Shown: piece after piece, positions 34,461 to 47,258 of the stretch
Layout: each line of letters begins with the position of its first letter
Position numbering within the stretch: the stretch's first letter is position 1
Assembly (NCBI RefSeq): GCF_005239225.2
Contig: NC_133288.1
Span: 15,134,169 to 15,198,168, forward strand
Source of the DNA: Populus alba
Taxonomy: Eukaryota > Streptophyta > Magnoliopsida > Malpighiales > Salicaceae
Reading direction: 5' to 3'
DNA length: 64,000 nucleotides
Translations under genes and position numbers: made by a program
Notes under the pieces: generated by a model
Told to the model about the DNA's origin: nothing
Database searches by the model: none
The model's input: only the letters and a program-made list of their open reading frames with translations

Positions 34461-35205
34461 TGAATTTTTTTTTTTTCAAATTGAATTTTTCTTGTCAATA
34501 AAGCCTTCATCAGTCAAAATTAAATTGTCAATTTTTTTAATTGTAGGTATTTTGATCCTCTCTAATCAATTTTAGAAAATTTTCTAAATGTTCTTCGTGT
34601 CCTCCCCATTGATATATTTTTTTGAACTTTGTTTTTCAATTTTTTTTTTGTGTTGATTTGTCTAATTATATAATAGCCCTGAGCTCTTGTGCTTGTGATC
34701 CTCTTTTAATTTAAAGTAGAATTAAAACTCCGGATTAATAATTTGTTTTCCATAGACATGTGTGTATGTTATATTCTGAACGACCCTTTTCATTTGTCGA
34801 TGTGAAGGAAGGCTCATCCAAGTCCGAGACCGATGACAAAATGGGAGACATGTGTAGACCCGAGCGGTGGCCTAGAGTCGCGAGGTCTTGATGGGCAAAG
34901 CCAAAACAACGTTTTCAATACATTAGTGGTAGTGGTTGGTGCCTAAGCTTGCGTTTCCATCAATTTTTAGATAATTTAGAATAAAGTCATCGTTTCTAAG
35001 AGATTCCTGCTCTGTGCGATTTTGACACATAATAATTATTATTAGCTGGCAATCAATTAACTGATCTGTAAAGGCTTTGGCTGTGAACGAAATTACAAGG
35101 GAGTAACATATCCTGGAATAAAAGCAAGTGAAAATAGTAATTCTTGTTTGCAGAAGCATTTATGTGTTCCTCTATTTTTCCATCTCTTTCTCTGATATTC
35201 GACAA

Positions 35206-35571
35206 TTAATCCTTACAGGTGCAGGGGCTGTACATAGCCAATACTAGGACCCGCCGGAAGTGGAAGGCCCGCCATTTCCCCGGAGATGCATTTTCATTAA
35301 AGGTTATCACCGATTCAGGCCACAAGCTAGTGGTCCATGCCTCTCTAATTTCCACCCCGATTCTTTTCAAAATCTTCACAGGCCATAGATGACTAAACAG
35401 ATTCTGGTGTGATGCAGCATTTATTTGAGATGAGGACTGTGCAAGTTGGTGAAATATTTGCAAGGTCATGTGGTGGGACCTGACTGGAATAGGACGGCGC
35501 TCATCATGTCGTGGATGAGCCAAAAGCATATACAAGGTTGGGTGGGTTGCTTGAATGGAGGTGCTTGTCAA
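35206..35571 (-). other. Unrecognised 121-residue ORF in a GC-richer patch
   Basis: An open frame with His, Ser and Arg-rich start and a WPVKIL..IGVEIREAW centre. No motif was recognised and no signal peptide or membrane segment is seen. Composition is clearly less AT-rich than the surroundings, so it may be an exon relic, a transcribed non-coding region or a chance ORF. No splice context was identified. Confidence 0.25.
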
Positions 35572-36150
35572 TCCTATTAATTAAAACATGGTTGGGATTT
35601 TACCTGTCTTGGTTTTTATTTGTTAGGTATCCTCGTGGGTTAATTTTTTATTTTTATAAAAAATATTAAAAAAAAAAAAAAAGATTCAACAATATTAGAT
35701 TTGAGTGCAACACTAAACCAAAAACATCAAGTTTGATTATAACATCAAATTCAATAATAATATTTATAATATTAAAAATAATATTTAACTTGGCTGTACA
35801 AAATCTTATATTTTTTAATCTTTTAAAAAAATAATGTTTTTTTTTTAAATAGTAATAATAATATTTTTTAAATTTATTGATAATAATAATAATAATAAGT
35901 TTTATATTCTTTCAAATTTATTAATTATTTTATCAATAATATTAATTATAATAAAAATAATAATATTTATAACACAAATAATACAATTTTTATATTAATA
36001 ATAATATTTAAAAACTTATGTTCCAAGAAACATTTGGTCATGACGTCGAAGCTATTAATAATAATATTAAACTTTTTTATTTAAGTTTTTATAGTAAAAT
36101 TAAAAAATTATTACTTATAACAATGATGATGATAATAATAATAATTATTG

Positions 36151-36153
<3 letters not shown>

Positions 36154-36225
<72 letters not shown>
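36154..36225. repeat. Long (TA)n microsatellite, 36 units
   Basis: A pure TA run of about 72 bases, preceded by a GAT/AAT trinucleotide tract (36124-36150). A frame that reads through it encodes only an Ile-Tyr repeat and is not a gene. Confidence 0.97.
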
Positions 36226-36228
<3 letters not shown>

Positions 36229-36515
36229 GATCTGCTACCGCTGGGGGTCTACACATCCCAAGCGCAAGTCAGAAGAGACTCAACGCATGGCTCTGCAGAT
36301 CCAAGTGAGCAGGTCTGCATATCCATCATGCGTGTCTTCAGACCCTAGGCATACGGTTCTACAAATCCGCTCCCTTATATCTGCACCCAGCATACGGTTC
36401 TACGTACCCAAGTGAGCTGGTTTTCAGACCCCATATGCGCTAGGCTAACTCTAATGCCCAAGACATGGTAGCCTAGTACCAGATGTCTACAGTACAGCCT
36501 AGCATGCCCCGTTAA
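36226..36515. other. Compositionally distinct island after the (TA)n tract
   Basis: A near-balanced composition island in AT-rich DNA, with recurring words: 'catacggttctac' (about 36350 and 36391), 'ccaagtgagc' (about 36301 and 36408), and several 'cagacccc/cagaccct' and 'gcagatcc' words. No ORF of note. It is probably part of an unlisted repeat or retrotransposon end. Confidence 0.5.
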
Positions 36516-37494
36516 AATTTGCACTAATTGTTTTCTTCCCAACTTTTTCTTTAATACCTAATACATTTCGATAAGAAGACAACTTCACCCCTATAATATT
36601 TGCAACTTTACATGGTAATAAAGCCTCTATTTCTTGCACTTGATATCTTGATTTAGCAATGAAAAGAGCTTATTCTCTTCCTCTACATTAGGATTCAAAC
36701 TTTACCGTGCACGTCTGTCACTCGCACAGTGTCTTATATGTTTACTAGGTTTACAGAATGTTCAATGAGCCATAAAATTAGTCGTGATGCGTACAAGCTG
36801 GCTGGACATCCACATAAATAAAAATAAAAAACTTCTGTCGTTACTCTGTTTTAATTCACATTACTTTTATAACTCGATAAACAGCAACAAGTACACTCAC
36901 CTCTTTAATTCACATTAATTTTGCCTAGAGCCGTACTGATTCGTTGACAGTTGATTTACTTTGGTTTGCTGTTTGTGCCATTAATTTGATACTCGGGGTG
37001 GGACTGAAAGTTGCGGGCCTTTAGTAGAGTACTGGGTGCATACTAGAAAATGATGATAACTCATTTTAAGTCATGTGGGTGTATAGGAAAATTTTGTTTA
37101 AAACAAGATTAATAGGCATAATTAAAATTAGAATTCATTCATTTTTTAGGTTAAAATTTTATTGAAATTTATTTTTTAACATGAAATAGTAATATGATTA
37201 AAGTAAATTATAGATAAATAAAATATTAATTTCAAAGAATTTTTGGTTTGTATGTTTTGAGAAATTCAAAACCCCTTTAAAACTTTATTCCATATAAAAA
37301 AGAAATAAGATTTTTTTTATTGTTTATATAATGAAAAATTAAAATAAAATAAAAAAACACTCAAGTTTTTAAAGAGAATTTAAAAACCTCATGTCACACA
37401 TGTGTATTCAAGCTTTAGGCTGAGCTTGGACTTGTGTTTATTTTAGGCTACATAAGATTTTTTTTATCATCTCATTAATTTATCTAACCTATAA

Positions 37495-38510
37495 ATATAA
37501 AAATTTAATCAATTTCTTCCATAACAATTTTTTAACTAAAAAATATCAAATGTAAAACCAAAACTATAGGTTTAATTCTTGTGCTTAAAATAATTTTAAT
37601 AATTACTAGAATTAATTTTATTTTAGTTTTGGATCCAAAATTATCTTTAAAAAAAAAGACCGAAGAAGAGTATTTATAGTTGGCTTTTCTATATTGTTTT
37701 TAGATGCTCTCCTTCACGTTTGGGCTACAAAAATATTATTTGTTGTTGGCGCATTGTTTGTCTTATTTATGAATATATAAGAATTTAATCAATTTCTTTT
37801 GTAATAGTTTCTTCTAACCTTGATAGTTTTTTCAACTAAAAAAATGACAAATTTATAAAAAAAAATTTGTCAAATTGAATTCTTGCTTTAGAACAAGTAA
37901 TCAAAGCTAATAATGAAGTGAGTTAATTATAATAATTACTAGAATTAATTTTATATCAGTTTGAATCCAAATTCATATTTAAAAGGGATGAAACAATATG
38001 TGGTTGGCTTTTCAGCATAGTTTCTGGACAATCTCCTTTACTTGAGGGCTATAAAAAATTATTTTTTGTTAATTTAATATTTTGTCCACTCCATGAATTT
38101 AAAAATTTAATCAATTTCTTCCAGAACAGTTTCTGGATAGTTTTTTTCAACTCAAAATCTTTAAATTTAAAACAATAACTGTCAAGTTTAATTCTGATTT
38201 AATGATGCATAAAAAATTAATTATAGTTAGGTTTCTTCACACTAGGATAGTTTTTTCAATTAAAAAACATTTAAAACCAGAGCTGTCAAGTTTAATTCTT
38301 TTTTAATTGCATATAATCAAAGCTAATAATGGCGTAAATTAATTCTGATAATTATAAAAAATTAATTTTATATCAATTTTAAACCCAAAATCCTTTCTAA
38401 AAATGGGCTAAAGAGGAGTTTTCTCATTGACTTTTCTATACAATTTCTGGACACTCTCATTCATCTAGATTTTTTAACTCAGCTCCTCTATTTTCTTCTC
38501 TGTTTTTTAT
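37495..38510. repeat. Degenerate ~300-bp tandem repeat array
   Basis: 'tttaatcaatttctt' recurs at about 37504, 37795 and 38105. Each is followed by 'tttttcaactaaaaaa', 'gtcaagtttaattct'-like, 'aattactagaattaatttta'-like, 'ggcttttc' and 'gacactctcctt'-like words. A last partial unit runs to about 38500. Spacing is about 290-310 bases. The last unit is also the start of the second copy of the downstream duplication (46013 on), so the duplication began inside this array. Confidence 0.75.
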
Positions 38511-38999
38511 TCTACTCTAGAGCATATGTTTAGTCCTTATATAGAGATTCTTGATTATTTTTTTGGTTTGTGGTCGTTGTTTAGGATGTTGTTGAAATCC
38601 TAAAAAAACTTATTGATATCAATATTTTTGCACTTAATAAACAACAATAAAACTTTCTTTAAAAAATATAATTCACAGTAATAAAATTTCCACTTAATTA
38701 AATTCTAGGAGTTTCAATAAATAGTTTTATATGTTTTTAATTTAAGTTTAATATGTTATAAATTTAGTATGCATATTAAGACTTTTATTAATATTTTTTT
38801 TTTCAAATTTGAATACATATTTGTATGCATATTAACATCTAATTTGATTTGCCTCAAGGTCATTTTTAATATGCAAGCCAGGAGATGCAGGAAAGTCACA
38901 TGCTCAAATAGCACATGATTTGTACTACAAGTGATCGGAACTCTGCTTTCTGCAAGGTTGCCAGGATAGCATACAAACTTAAAAGGCTTGTTTATTTTT

Positions 39000-39190
39000 A
39001 TATTTTAAAAGTGTTTTTAAAAAAAATTAAATTTTTTTTATTTTTTTATTAACTTCAAATTAATATGTTTTTAGTGTTTTCAAATCATTTTGATATACTG
39101 ATGTTAAAAATAATTTTTAAAAAATCAAAAAATATCATTAACATGTATTTTAGCATGAAAAACTATTTAAAAAGCAATCACAATCACACT
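39000..39190. mobile_element. AT-rich MITE-like repeat copy (duplication copy 1)
   Basis: Clear family member with 'cttgtttatttttatattttaaaagtgtttttaaaa' start style, the 'tcattttgatatactgatgttaaaaataa' core and an 'aatcacaatcacac' end. The counterpart is at 46710-46920. Confidence 0.6.
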
Positions 39191-39216
39191 GCGATGGAAG
39201 TTTTTAAGCACGTCAC

Positions 39217-39471
39217 ATGTATGGCTGGACCATGAGTCTCTTGGTCGCTGCGTGGGTGGGCCTTGGCTTGATGAGGTTGTTCTGCTGTGGCTTCAATTTG
39301 TGCAATTATTATCAGCGCTGTGTGGCGTGGAAACGAGGCAAATGGCAGCATGCCAACATGGTCTCCTCTTTAGAACGTCGATGCTGTGATCATACTCGAT
39401 TAGACGACGCATTAATTCTTGTCAAGAACATCATCTTCTCCAATTCTTTATTTTATTTTGCCCAAATTTAA
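39217..39471 (+). other. Small ORF preserved in both duplication copies (copy 1)
   Basis: 84 residues starting MYGWTMSLLVAAWVGLG, with a hydrophobic start, several Cys, and a basic centre (KRGKWQHANM). The matching region of copy 2 is open over the same length (within 46866-47258). The two differ by few changes (M to I and L to S/I-type near the start). The patch is GC-richer than the flanks. No family was recognised; it could be a gene relic or part of a non-coding transcript. Confidence 0.3.
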
Positions 39472-40173
39472 AGCTGGATGGAAACCTTTACCGTCCAATC
39501 ATGGGGTGCTGCTGGGCCATCATCAGAGGTTGACAATCTGAGTTTTTTCTAGTGACAAGTCTTATTCGAAGACAACTTGATACTCCCTCCATTGCTTCTC
39601 ACTGGATGATCCATTTATCATGGTGGCTAGATTTTCAATTAGCAACTACTACCTCATGATCTTTTCATTTCTGTGTTTTCCTTTTTGCAGGTGCTTTTCA
39701 AATGAAAACGATGTATTTTCTAAGAGGTAGAGCCAAATGAAAGTGAAACAAGCATCAAATCGTTGAGATCTTTCATTTAAACACAAAGGGTTAAATTTGA
39801 GACTTTTTGCAATGTTAGTTGAATTACAAGCTCATTTTGTTGAAAAGATTTTTCGTTAAGTCAATGTATTCTTAGCTTAGTGAGCTTGTGATTCCTCTTT
39901 ATGTTCGTTTTTCTTCTGTTTTGTTTTTAGCGATAGTCAAGCTATATTCAATTATTTCTAAAATGCAAGAATATGTAACATTCAAGTATGGAAATAATGT
40001 GAAGATATTCAAGAAGTGGAATCTATTAACTATATTATTGAAGATATTTTTATCCTCTACTGCAAAGGAATGGAATGTCAATACATCAGGATTTTAGTTT
40101 AATTTTTTAACTATATTATAAAATGATTAAATATCAATAAGTGTAATTATGATGTTAAATAAGTATTCAATTA

Positions 40174-40347
40174 CTTTTTTTTTATTAACGTGGATGTCTG
40201 GACAAGTTTATGCGCGCCTCGACTAATCCCACAGGCCCTGAAATTAATGACCATGTAAGCCTCTAGTAGCTCTGAAATTTGTGGGACTTGAACTGGTGAC
40301 CTCTAAGAAACAAACTTAGAGTCTGATCAATTACACTACACCCCTCA
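40174..40347 (-). mobile_element. tRNA-derived SINE (duplication copy 1)
   Basis: On the minus strand the 5' end reads gaggggtgtagtgtaattg, a decayed pol III A box; in copy 2 this is the better-kept TAGCTCAACTGG. It is followed by a B box-like 'ccagttcaagtccca' about 50 bases on, a unique body ('aggcctgtgggattagtcgaggcg'), and a 3' tail next to an A-rich 'aataaaaaaaaa' run. The size (about 175 bases) and layout fit plant SINEs; Salicaceae SINE families of this type are known, though the exact family was not checked. Confidence 0.8.
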
Positions 40348-40499
40348 AAATTAGTTATTATTATTATTATTAGTGGCACCAAGAAAACAAGATAACCTAA
40401 TTGGTTCTATAAGCAAACAAGCGGTACTACGTGGGGACTAGCCTGCATGGACTAATTTTTTATTTTTTTTTTACAAGAAATAATGTTTAGCTATTGTAA

Positions 40500-41500
40500 G
40501 CATGTTTTAAAATATTAAGAAAAATATATGACCCGAGTCATAGACCCGATTAAGTTAAATAAGTTGTTTTTATTTCAATTAGATAAAAAAAAAAAAACAA
40601 CAACAATAGAATCAAATTTAATAAGAAAAGTGATTAGGATAATCTTAAGAAAAATAATTTTTCTTTCAAAAACAGACAAACAATGTATCTCAGTTCATAT
40701 CTCATTAAATGCAAAAGAATGAAATTGGATATAAAAAGGACAAAACAATTGGTCTTAGTCAACCCGAATTAGTATGACAAACTTGTAACCCCGGTTATCA
40801 GGTCAAACCAACATGAGATAACTCGTCAAAATTGCGGTCTAGATCATGAAATTGAAATAACTCAATAAAAAAATAAAAGGAAAATTTAAGCCCTTTTTTT
40901 TTTAAAAAAAAAATGTTAACTTTCAAACCCGTGACTCAGGTCATTAGACTTGAAGCATTCTATCTAGAAAAACCATGAACTCTAATTCTTAATCAATTAA
41001 ATATTGAAAGATAAAATTGAAAAAAAAAATCAATTATACAAAAGGATTAAGAAAATAGCAATTAAAAGAATGAGGGTCAAAATTGAAATATAAAATAAAT
41101 TTAATATTTGATTGAATGGTAAAATTTAAAAGATAAATCAATTTAGCAAAAGGGCCTAAACAATCAAAAGAATGAGGATCAAAATTGACATAAAATAAAA
41201 ATATGTTTTTGATTGAAAGGTGAAATTGAAAAGAATATTAACTTTTACGAAAGGGACAAGAAAAACATTAGAAATCAAAACAATGAGGAACAAATTGAAA
41301 AATATAATATTTGATTAATTGGGATAGAAAGATGAAATTAAAAACAAACAAAACATCTAAAAAATAGCTAAGAACAAAAATTAAAAATCAAAAGAATAAT
41401 AACTGAAGTTGAAATGCCAACAACAAAGAAGATCAAGCTATAATTTTCAAGGAAGAAGAGAAAAAAAAGGGGGGAAAGCCCACCGATGACAAATCAGACC
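40500..41500. repeat. Degenerate internal repeat zone ('aagaatgaggatcaaaattg')
   Basis: The phrase 'caaaagaatgaggatcaaaattg' with its companions 'attgaaaggtgaaattgaaaa' and 'caatttaacaaaagg' recurs at 75-110-base spacing (about 41065, 41165, 41275). Related zones are at 48600-48720 (shortened) and 53930-54820. Likely non-coding interior of a retrotransposon-type repeat. No ORF is present. Confidence 0.6.
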
Positions 41501-42170
41501 ACCAACGCTAAGACACGTTGCTCCACAAGAAAGAGAACACGACGATACTTTTAACATGGTAGAAGGATATTTTCGGATGCCAGGAGGCGCTGCACATGCC
41601 TCTTAGACTCAAATCGGACCACCAATGCTAGCATGCCTTGCTCCACAAGAAAAAGAACACGATAGTGCTTCCAACGACACAATAGAAGGGTATTTTTAGA
41701 CGCAGGAGGGGCTGCACATGCCTCTTGGTGCCACATACACACCTTTTTTTGTTTTATATATATTTAGTCAAATACCAAATTGCCCTAGAGCTAACATAGT
41801 AATAATGAAAAAACCATTATGAAAAGACAAAAAGCTCTTCGACTCCAGTTTTAAGATTATTGCTCTTAAGGGTATTTTGGTCATTTCATTATGCTTTTTT
41901 ATTGTTTATTATTTTTTTATATTTGGTCAAATACCAAAATTGCAATAAAGAGAACATGGACAAATTTTTTTTTTTAAAAAAAGCCTTGATTTCATAAATT
42001 ATTCTAAATCTAAAAAATTATAATAAAAAGAATAGGGGTAAAATCTTAAGTAAAACAAACCTTATGGGCTACTTTTTTTTTTTTAAGGCCAGCATGAAAA
42101 TCGAGTAAGAGAGAGATAAAAGGAAAAAAAAAAACCCAAAAGGCCACACGCACCACTCAACCATCATTAG

Positions 42171-43763
42171 TGTAACAACCCCAATAAATTTTCTAGCAAT
42201 ATATTAAGAAAATTCATGATGATTTTTTTTTTTCCAAAAATTTCAGCAGAGTTTCTCCTAATTTAGCTTGTCCCAAGTTATCGACAAAATCAACATTAGT
42301 CCCTAATCAACCATTTCCACAATTCAATGTTCTTATTATACTCCAACATATCTTAATCAACAATATTTCACTTTCTCTAGCATATCAACTCAATGAATAA
42401 TTATTTTGCTAAAATGAAGAAAGAATTATCTTAACCATGAAACACAAACCATAGATTATGAATTTAATATAATCTTTTAAGTACAGTTTATCACAAATGA
42501 TATTAACTACATGCTTATATATATATATATATATATATATATCACCATCATAATTAGAAAATATTTACATAACAGAGTATAAGTTAAATAAGCTAGTCCA
42601 TTTAAATTCATACATACCCAACATTATAATCTTCAAAATATACAGATAGTAATGTTATTATCAATAATTTACATATCCAAAAGATTTACTGGTAATAGAA
42701 GTAAACTCTAAAACTACTAGGAGGCGTGGTATTGAGATGAACCTGCATAATGATTTAAAAGATAATCATGATCAATTAGAGCATTTACATTTGTAATAAC
42801 ATATAAATATATGCATTATTTACTCACAAAATTTCCATATTTACTATCATCTTCCAAGTACTATTCTCAAATCAATAATCCAAAATTTAAATATGTCCAC
42901 ATCATAGAACTTCAGTTCCAAACTAGTACAACTGGACTACCAGCACCAGTTCCATACCAGGATACCTGGTCCACCAGTTGCCCATTCACAGGGCACCAGT
43001 TCCATACCAGGATAACTAGTCATCAATTGCTCATTAACAAGGCACTAGTTTTTCATTTCAAAATAAATTATCGTGGGAAAATCTACTAGCATTCCACATA
43101 AAATTTCGTTGATCGAGAGAAAATTTAAATATCTAAAGTTCAGAGAAAGAAAAAAATATTCAAGTTATTAAACACCTACCTGGTGTTTGCGTCCTGCTAG
43201 TTGAACCTGTCTGTTGAGTGGTTCCTGTATCCTCGTCCACTCCTTTTAATTCAAAGAAATAAGAGATGGAAAGCTTGAAATCACCACACAAATTTCTTTC
43301 CTCCTTCCCCCCTTATTTTCCTCTCAATGCCTCCCCTCTTTAAAAAAACATCTTTTGTTTCCCTTTTGAAATTTTCTTGTTCAAACCCTTCCTAATAAAC
43401 TTTAATCACTAGTTATATCTCCTTCCTTTTTCTTTTTTTTTTTTGAATTTATTTTGGAGAAACTTTGATAAATTTCACTCAATTCTTTTCCCTCTCAAGC
43501 CCTAACATAGCTGGCCACTCCCCCCTTAAAACCACTCCCCACTTGTTTTTATATTTACAAGTTTTCCCCCTTTTTCATTTAAGTCCTTCATTGTTTTGTT
43601 TTAAACCATTTGGCCCAAAAGTTTGACTTATTCAATTTAAATCCTTGTCCATATTCACATTATTAGATAATAATTTTCCACTCTATTATATATATAAAAA
43701 TATTTCCCCCCCTTCTTCTTTTTTTTGTAAATAAAAAATACAGGAATTTATCTGGGAGTTACA
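42171..43763. mobile_element. Solo LTR (1593 bp) with 5-bp target duplication
   Basis: It starts TGTAACAACCCC and ends GTTACA, the standard TG...CA LTR ends with short inverted termini, and is flanked by ATTAG at 42166-42170 and 43764-43768. Copy 2 of the duplication has a single ATTAG at the same place (51270-51274), so this insertion came after the duplication. It includes a (TA)n run near 42519-42541 and a doubled 'caccagttccataccaggata' word near 42943 and 42999. No internal retrotransposon genes remain, as expected after LTR-LTR recombination. Confidence 0.88.
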
Positions 43764-45512
43764 ATTAGGCTGCATGGGCCACTTATTCTTGGAGGGGATG
43801 CCAAAACTATTCGGCCACTGCTTTGGAATCACAGTTTTTGTCATTGAACTACGCCGCACATGTCATCTAAAATCAGCAAAGATGGCGCCACAAGTGTTGT
43901 CGAAAAACAGCAGACACTGTTCATGTGTTTCTTTTTATTTAATTTTTTATTTATCAAATTACCTTAATGCCCCAATGATAATCAATAACTACCAAATCAC
44001 CACATCTAAATAAATAAATAAATAACCCTAAATAAAAGACAATTTTTGTTTTAATTTCCAAAGGCAATGGAGTAACTTACATGTTTAAAAATTAAGCTAA
44101 AGAATACAAAGCTCATTGACCCAAGTTAATTTTTTTTTTCCTTTCAAAGGCAATTAAGCAATTAGATTGTGCAAAGAAAATGTAAAAATACTGAACCCCT
44201 CCCTTTCTAGTAATGACCAATGTATCATGTGGAAAAGACTCTCTTACCCTTAAAGGCCTAAATCTAAGCCTTGTTAGTTTGCCCACCAAAGGGTAAAATC
44301 AGCATTTCACTATATGAATCCATATTGAAATGCTGATCTCTTTTAGTATAGGGTATAATAGTATGGAGTATGACTATTTTGTTAAATTATATTTATTCTC
44401 AACATCATAATCATTGATTCTTTTAATAAAATTTAAAACTTTTTCTAAATCTCATTCCACCTTGTGCAAGGATTTACAATCAATATTATTTGAAAATATA
44501 TTGAACATTTTTCCTAATTCATATAAAGTAATGCATCATCTCTTGATTACTCAAATACCTTTATATAGTTCATGTTATACCCAATACATGCTTGTTTGTT
44601 ATCCTTGATTGGGACAATGTTTAGCAGGATCAAAGTATATCATTTCTTATACAAGATAATTTGGTGATCTCAAGTCTAAGGATTACTTACACAACCATCA
44701 CGTGAACCTTTTGATAGAAACATGTGCTCTACATATAGAATTCTCATGCATGTCAGTTTAATATACATGTTATTTAATTAGAGCTTACATATTAGTTCTA
44801 GGTATTTCTCGTACCTCAACTTATAAGAACAATTGTTTAGTTTTAATAGAACATTGACTAGGAACAATGTTTTTGATGCGATAAAAATATTATAACTATA
44901 ACAATTTTATTAATTTTTTCTATAAAGCATTTTTGTTCTAAAATTTTATTTTTATTTTTAGATTTATTAATCAAATATTTGATGACTATTAAAAATAAAT
45001 AAAATTTTTATTAAAAATAAAATATGTTTACATTTATCAACTGCAGTTTATAGGACATAAATACTAATAATTTACTTAGTATTATTTTTGTCGGCCTTAG
45101 ATTTTATTGATTTTCTTTCTGGAGAAAGAATAGATTTCTTTGAATCTGATGAGTTGTGTACGGTTTATAATAAAATTATTTGCATAGATGAACAATTCTC
45201 ACTCAAAAACACATACATATGCATGTGTATATCATGTGCGAAGCTAGCAAAGGGGGAAAAAGCAGCAATAATTGTTAAATAAAAATAAAAATGCAAGGAC
45301 ATAAAGGAAAGACAAAAACAAATAACAGGATAAAGAGTGACAATTGTAGCAGCAAAGCAACCCCACAATGGCAGCTTTCACAAGTTCCGCTGAGACACTA
45401 CAAAGAGAATTATAATTCCATGAACACAATGCAGAGTAGAAGTGCTGGCACGAAGGTAATATTGTTTGCTAAATTTATTTAAGTCCTGTGGGTCCATTTT
45501 TTGAAATTCATT

Positions 45513-46012
45513 NNNNNNNNNNNNNNNNNNNNNNNNNNNNNNNNNNNNNNNNNNNNNNNNNNNNNNNNNNNNNNNNNNNNNNNNNNNNNNNNNNNNNNNN
45601 NNNNNNNNNNNNNNNNNNNNNNNNNNNNNNNNNNNNNNNNNNNNNNNNNNNNNNNNNNNNNNNNNNNNNNNNNNNNNNNNNNNNNNNNNNNNNNNNNNNN
45701 NNNNNNNNNNNNNNNNNNNNNNNNNNNNNNNNNNNNNNNNNNNNNNNNNNNNNNNNNNNNNNNNNNNNNNNNNNNNNNNNNNNNNNNNNNNNNNNNNNNN
45801 NNNNNNNNNNNNNNNNNNNNNNNNNNNNNNNNNNNNNNNNNNNNNNNNNNNNNNNNNNNNNNNNNNNNNNNNNNNNNNNNNNNNNNNNNNNNNNNNNNNN
45901 NNNNNNNNNNNNNNNNNNNNNNNNNNNNNNNNNNNNNNNNNNNNNNNNNNNNNNNNNNNNNNNNNNNNNNNNNNNNNNNNNNNNNNNNNNNNNNNNNNNN
46001 NNNNNNNNNNNN
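45513..46012. other. Assembly gap (500 N)
   Basis: Exactly 500 unknown bases, a placeholder size. It lies at the junction of the two tandem copies. Frames reading through it are meaningless. Confidence 0.99.
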
Positions 46013-46709
46013 CTTTTTTAATTGCATATAATCAAAGCTAATAATGGCGTAAATTAATTCTGATAATTATAAAAATTAATTTTATATCAATTTTAAACCC
46101 AAAATCCTTTCTAAAAATGGGCTAAAGAGGAGTTTTCTCATTGACTTTTCTATACAATTTCTGGACACTCTCATTCATCTAGATTTTTTAACTCAGCTCC
46201 TCTATTTTCTTCTCTGTTTTTTATTCTACTCTAGAGCATATGTTTAGTCCTTATATAAGAGATTCTTGATTATTTTTTTTGGTTTGTGGTCGTTGTTTAG
46301 GATGTTGTTGAAATCCTAAAAAACTTATTGATATCAATCCTTTTGCACTTAATAAACAACAATAAAAAATTTCTTTAAAAAAATATAATTCACACCAATA
46401 AAATTTCCAGCTTAATTAAATTCTAGAGTTTCAATAAATAGTTTAATGTTTTTAATTTAAGTTTAATATGTTATAAATTTAGTATGCATATTAAGACTTT
46501 TATTAATATTTTTTTTTTCAAATTTGAATACATATTTGTATGCATATTAACATCTAATTTTGATTTGCCTCAAGGTCATTTTTAATATGCAAGCCAGGAG
46601 ATGCAGGAAAGTCACATGCTCAAATAGCACATGATTTGTACTACAAGGAAGTGATCGGAACTCTGCTTTCTGCAAGGTTGCCAGGATAGCATGCAAACTT
46701 AAAAGGACT

Positions 46710-46920
46710 TGTTTATTTTTGTATATTTAAAAATGTTTTTAAAAAAAATTTAAATTTTTTTTATTTTTTTATTAACTTTAAATTAATATGTTTTTAGTGT
46801 TTTCAAATCATTTTGATAACTGATGTTAAAAAATGATTTTTTAAAAATCAAAAAATATTATTGACATGTATTTTAGCATGAAAAATTATTTGAAAAAGCA
46901 ATCACAATCACAATACTGCG
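46710..46920. mobile_element. AT-rich MITE-like repeat copy (duplication copy 2)
   Basis: Counterpart of 39000-39190, with small indels. Confidence 0.6.
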
Positions 46921-47258
46921 ATAGTTTTGAAGCACGTCACATGTATGGCTGGACCATAAGTCTCTTGGTCGCTGCGTGGGTGGGCCTTGGCTCGATGAGG
47001 TTGATCTGCTGTGGCTTCAATTTGTGCAATTATTATCAGCGCTGTGTGGCGTGGAAACGAGGCAAATGGCAGCATGCCAACATGGTCTCCTCTTTAGAAC
47101 GTCGATGCTGTGATCATACTCGATTAGACGACGCATTAATTCTTGTCAAGAACATCATCTTCTCCAATTCTTTATTTTTTTTTTGCCCAAATTTAATTCT
47201 GGATGGAAACCTTTACCGTCCAATCATGGGGTGCTGCTGGGCCATCATCAGAGGTTGA
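46866..47258 (+). other. Small ORF preserved in both duplication copies (copy 2)
   Basis: The shared part begins at the MYGWT word (about 46941) and follows copy 1 through NLCNYYQRCVAWKRGKW and the basic centre. It then extends further because a one-base length difference in a T run near 47172 changes the frame after IFSNSL. The upstream extension from 46866 lies in the MITE and is unlikely to be real. No family was recognised. Confidence 0.3.

Larger units (their letters stand above)
38300..45512. repeat. Tandem segmental duplication, copy 1
   Basis: Colinear with 46013-53031 at an offset of about 7.5-7.7 kb and high identity. It contains a MITE (39000-39190), a small conserved ORF (39217-39471), a SINE (40174-40347), the CCCGGT/'aagaatgaggatcaaaattg' repeat zone (40500-41500), a solo LTR (42171-43763, absent in copy 2), and a tail ending in 'gtccattttttgaaattcatt' at the N gap. 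Relative to copy 2 it lacks about 1.8 kb after 41938. Confidence 0.9.

Noticed and set aside
36018..36308. 96-residue frame across the (TA)n tract
   Set aside because: Mostly an Ile-Tyr run encoded by a microsatellite.
40174..40347. A possible tRNA gene on the minus strand
   Set aside because: The boxes are tRNA-like but the acceptor stem does not close and a SINE body follows; the same holds for 47902-48076.
45479..46031. Frames of about 180 residues through the N gap
   Set aside because: They consist of unknown bases.
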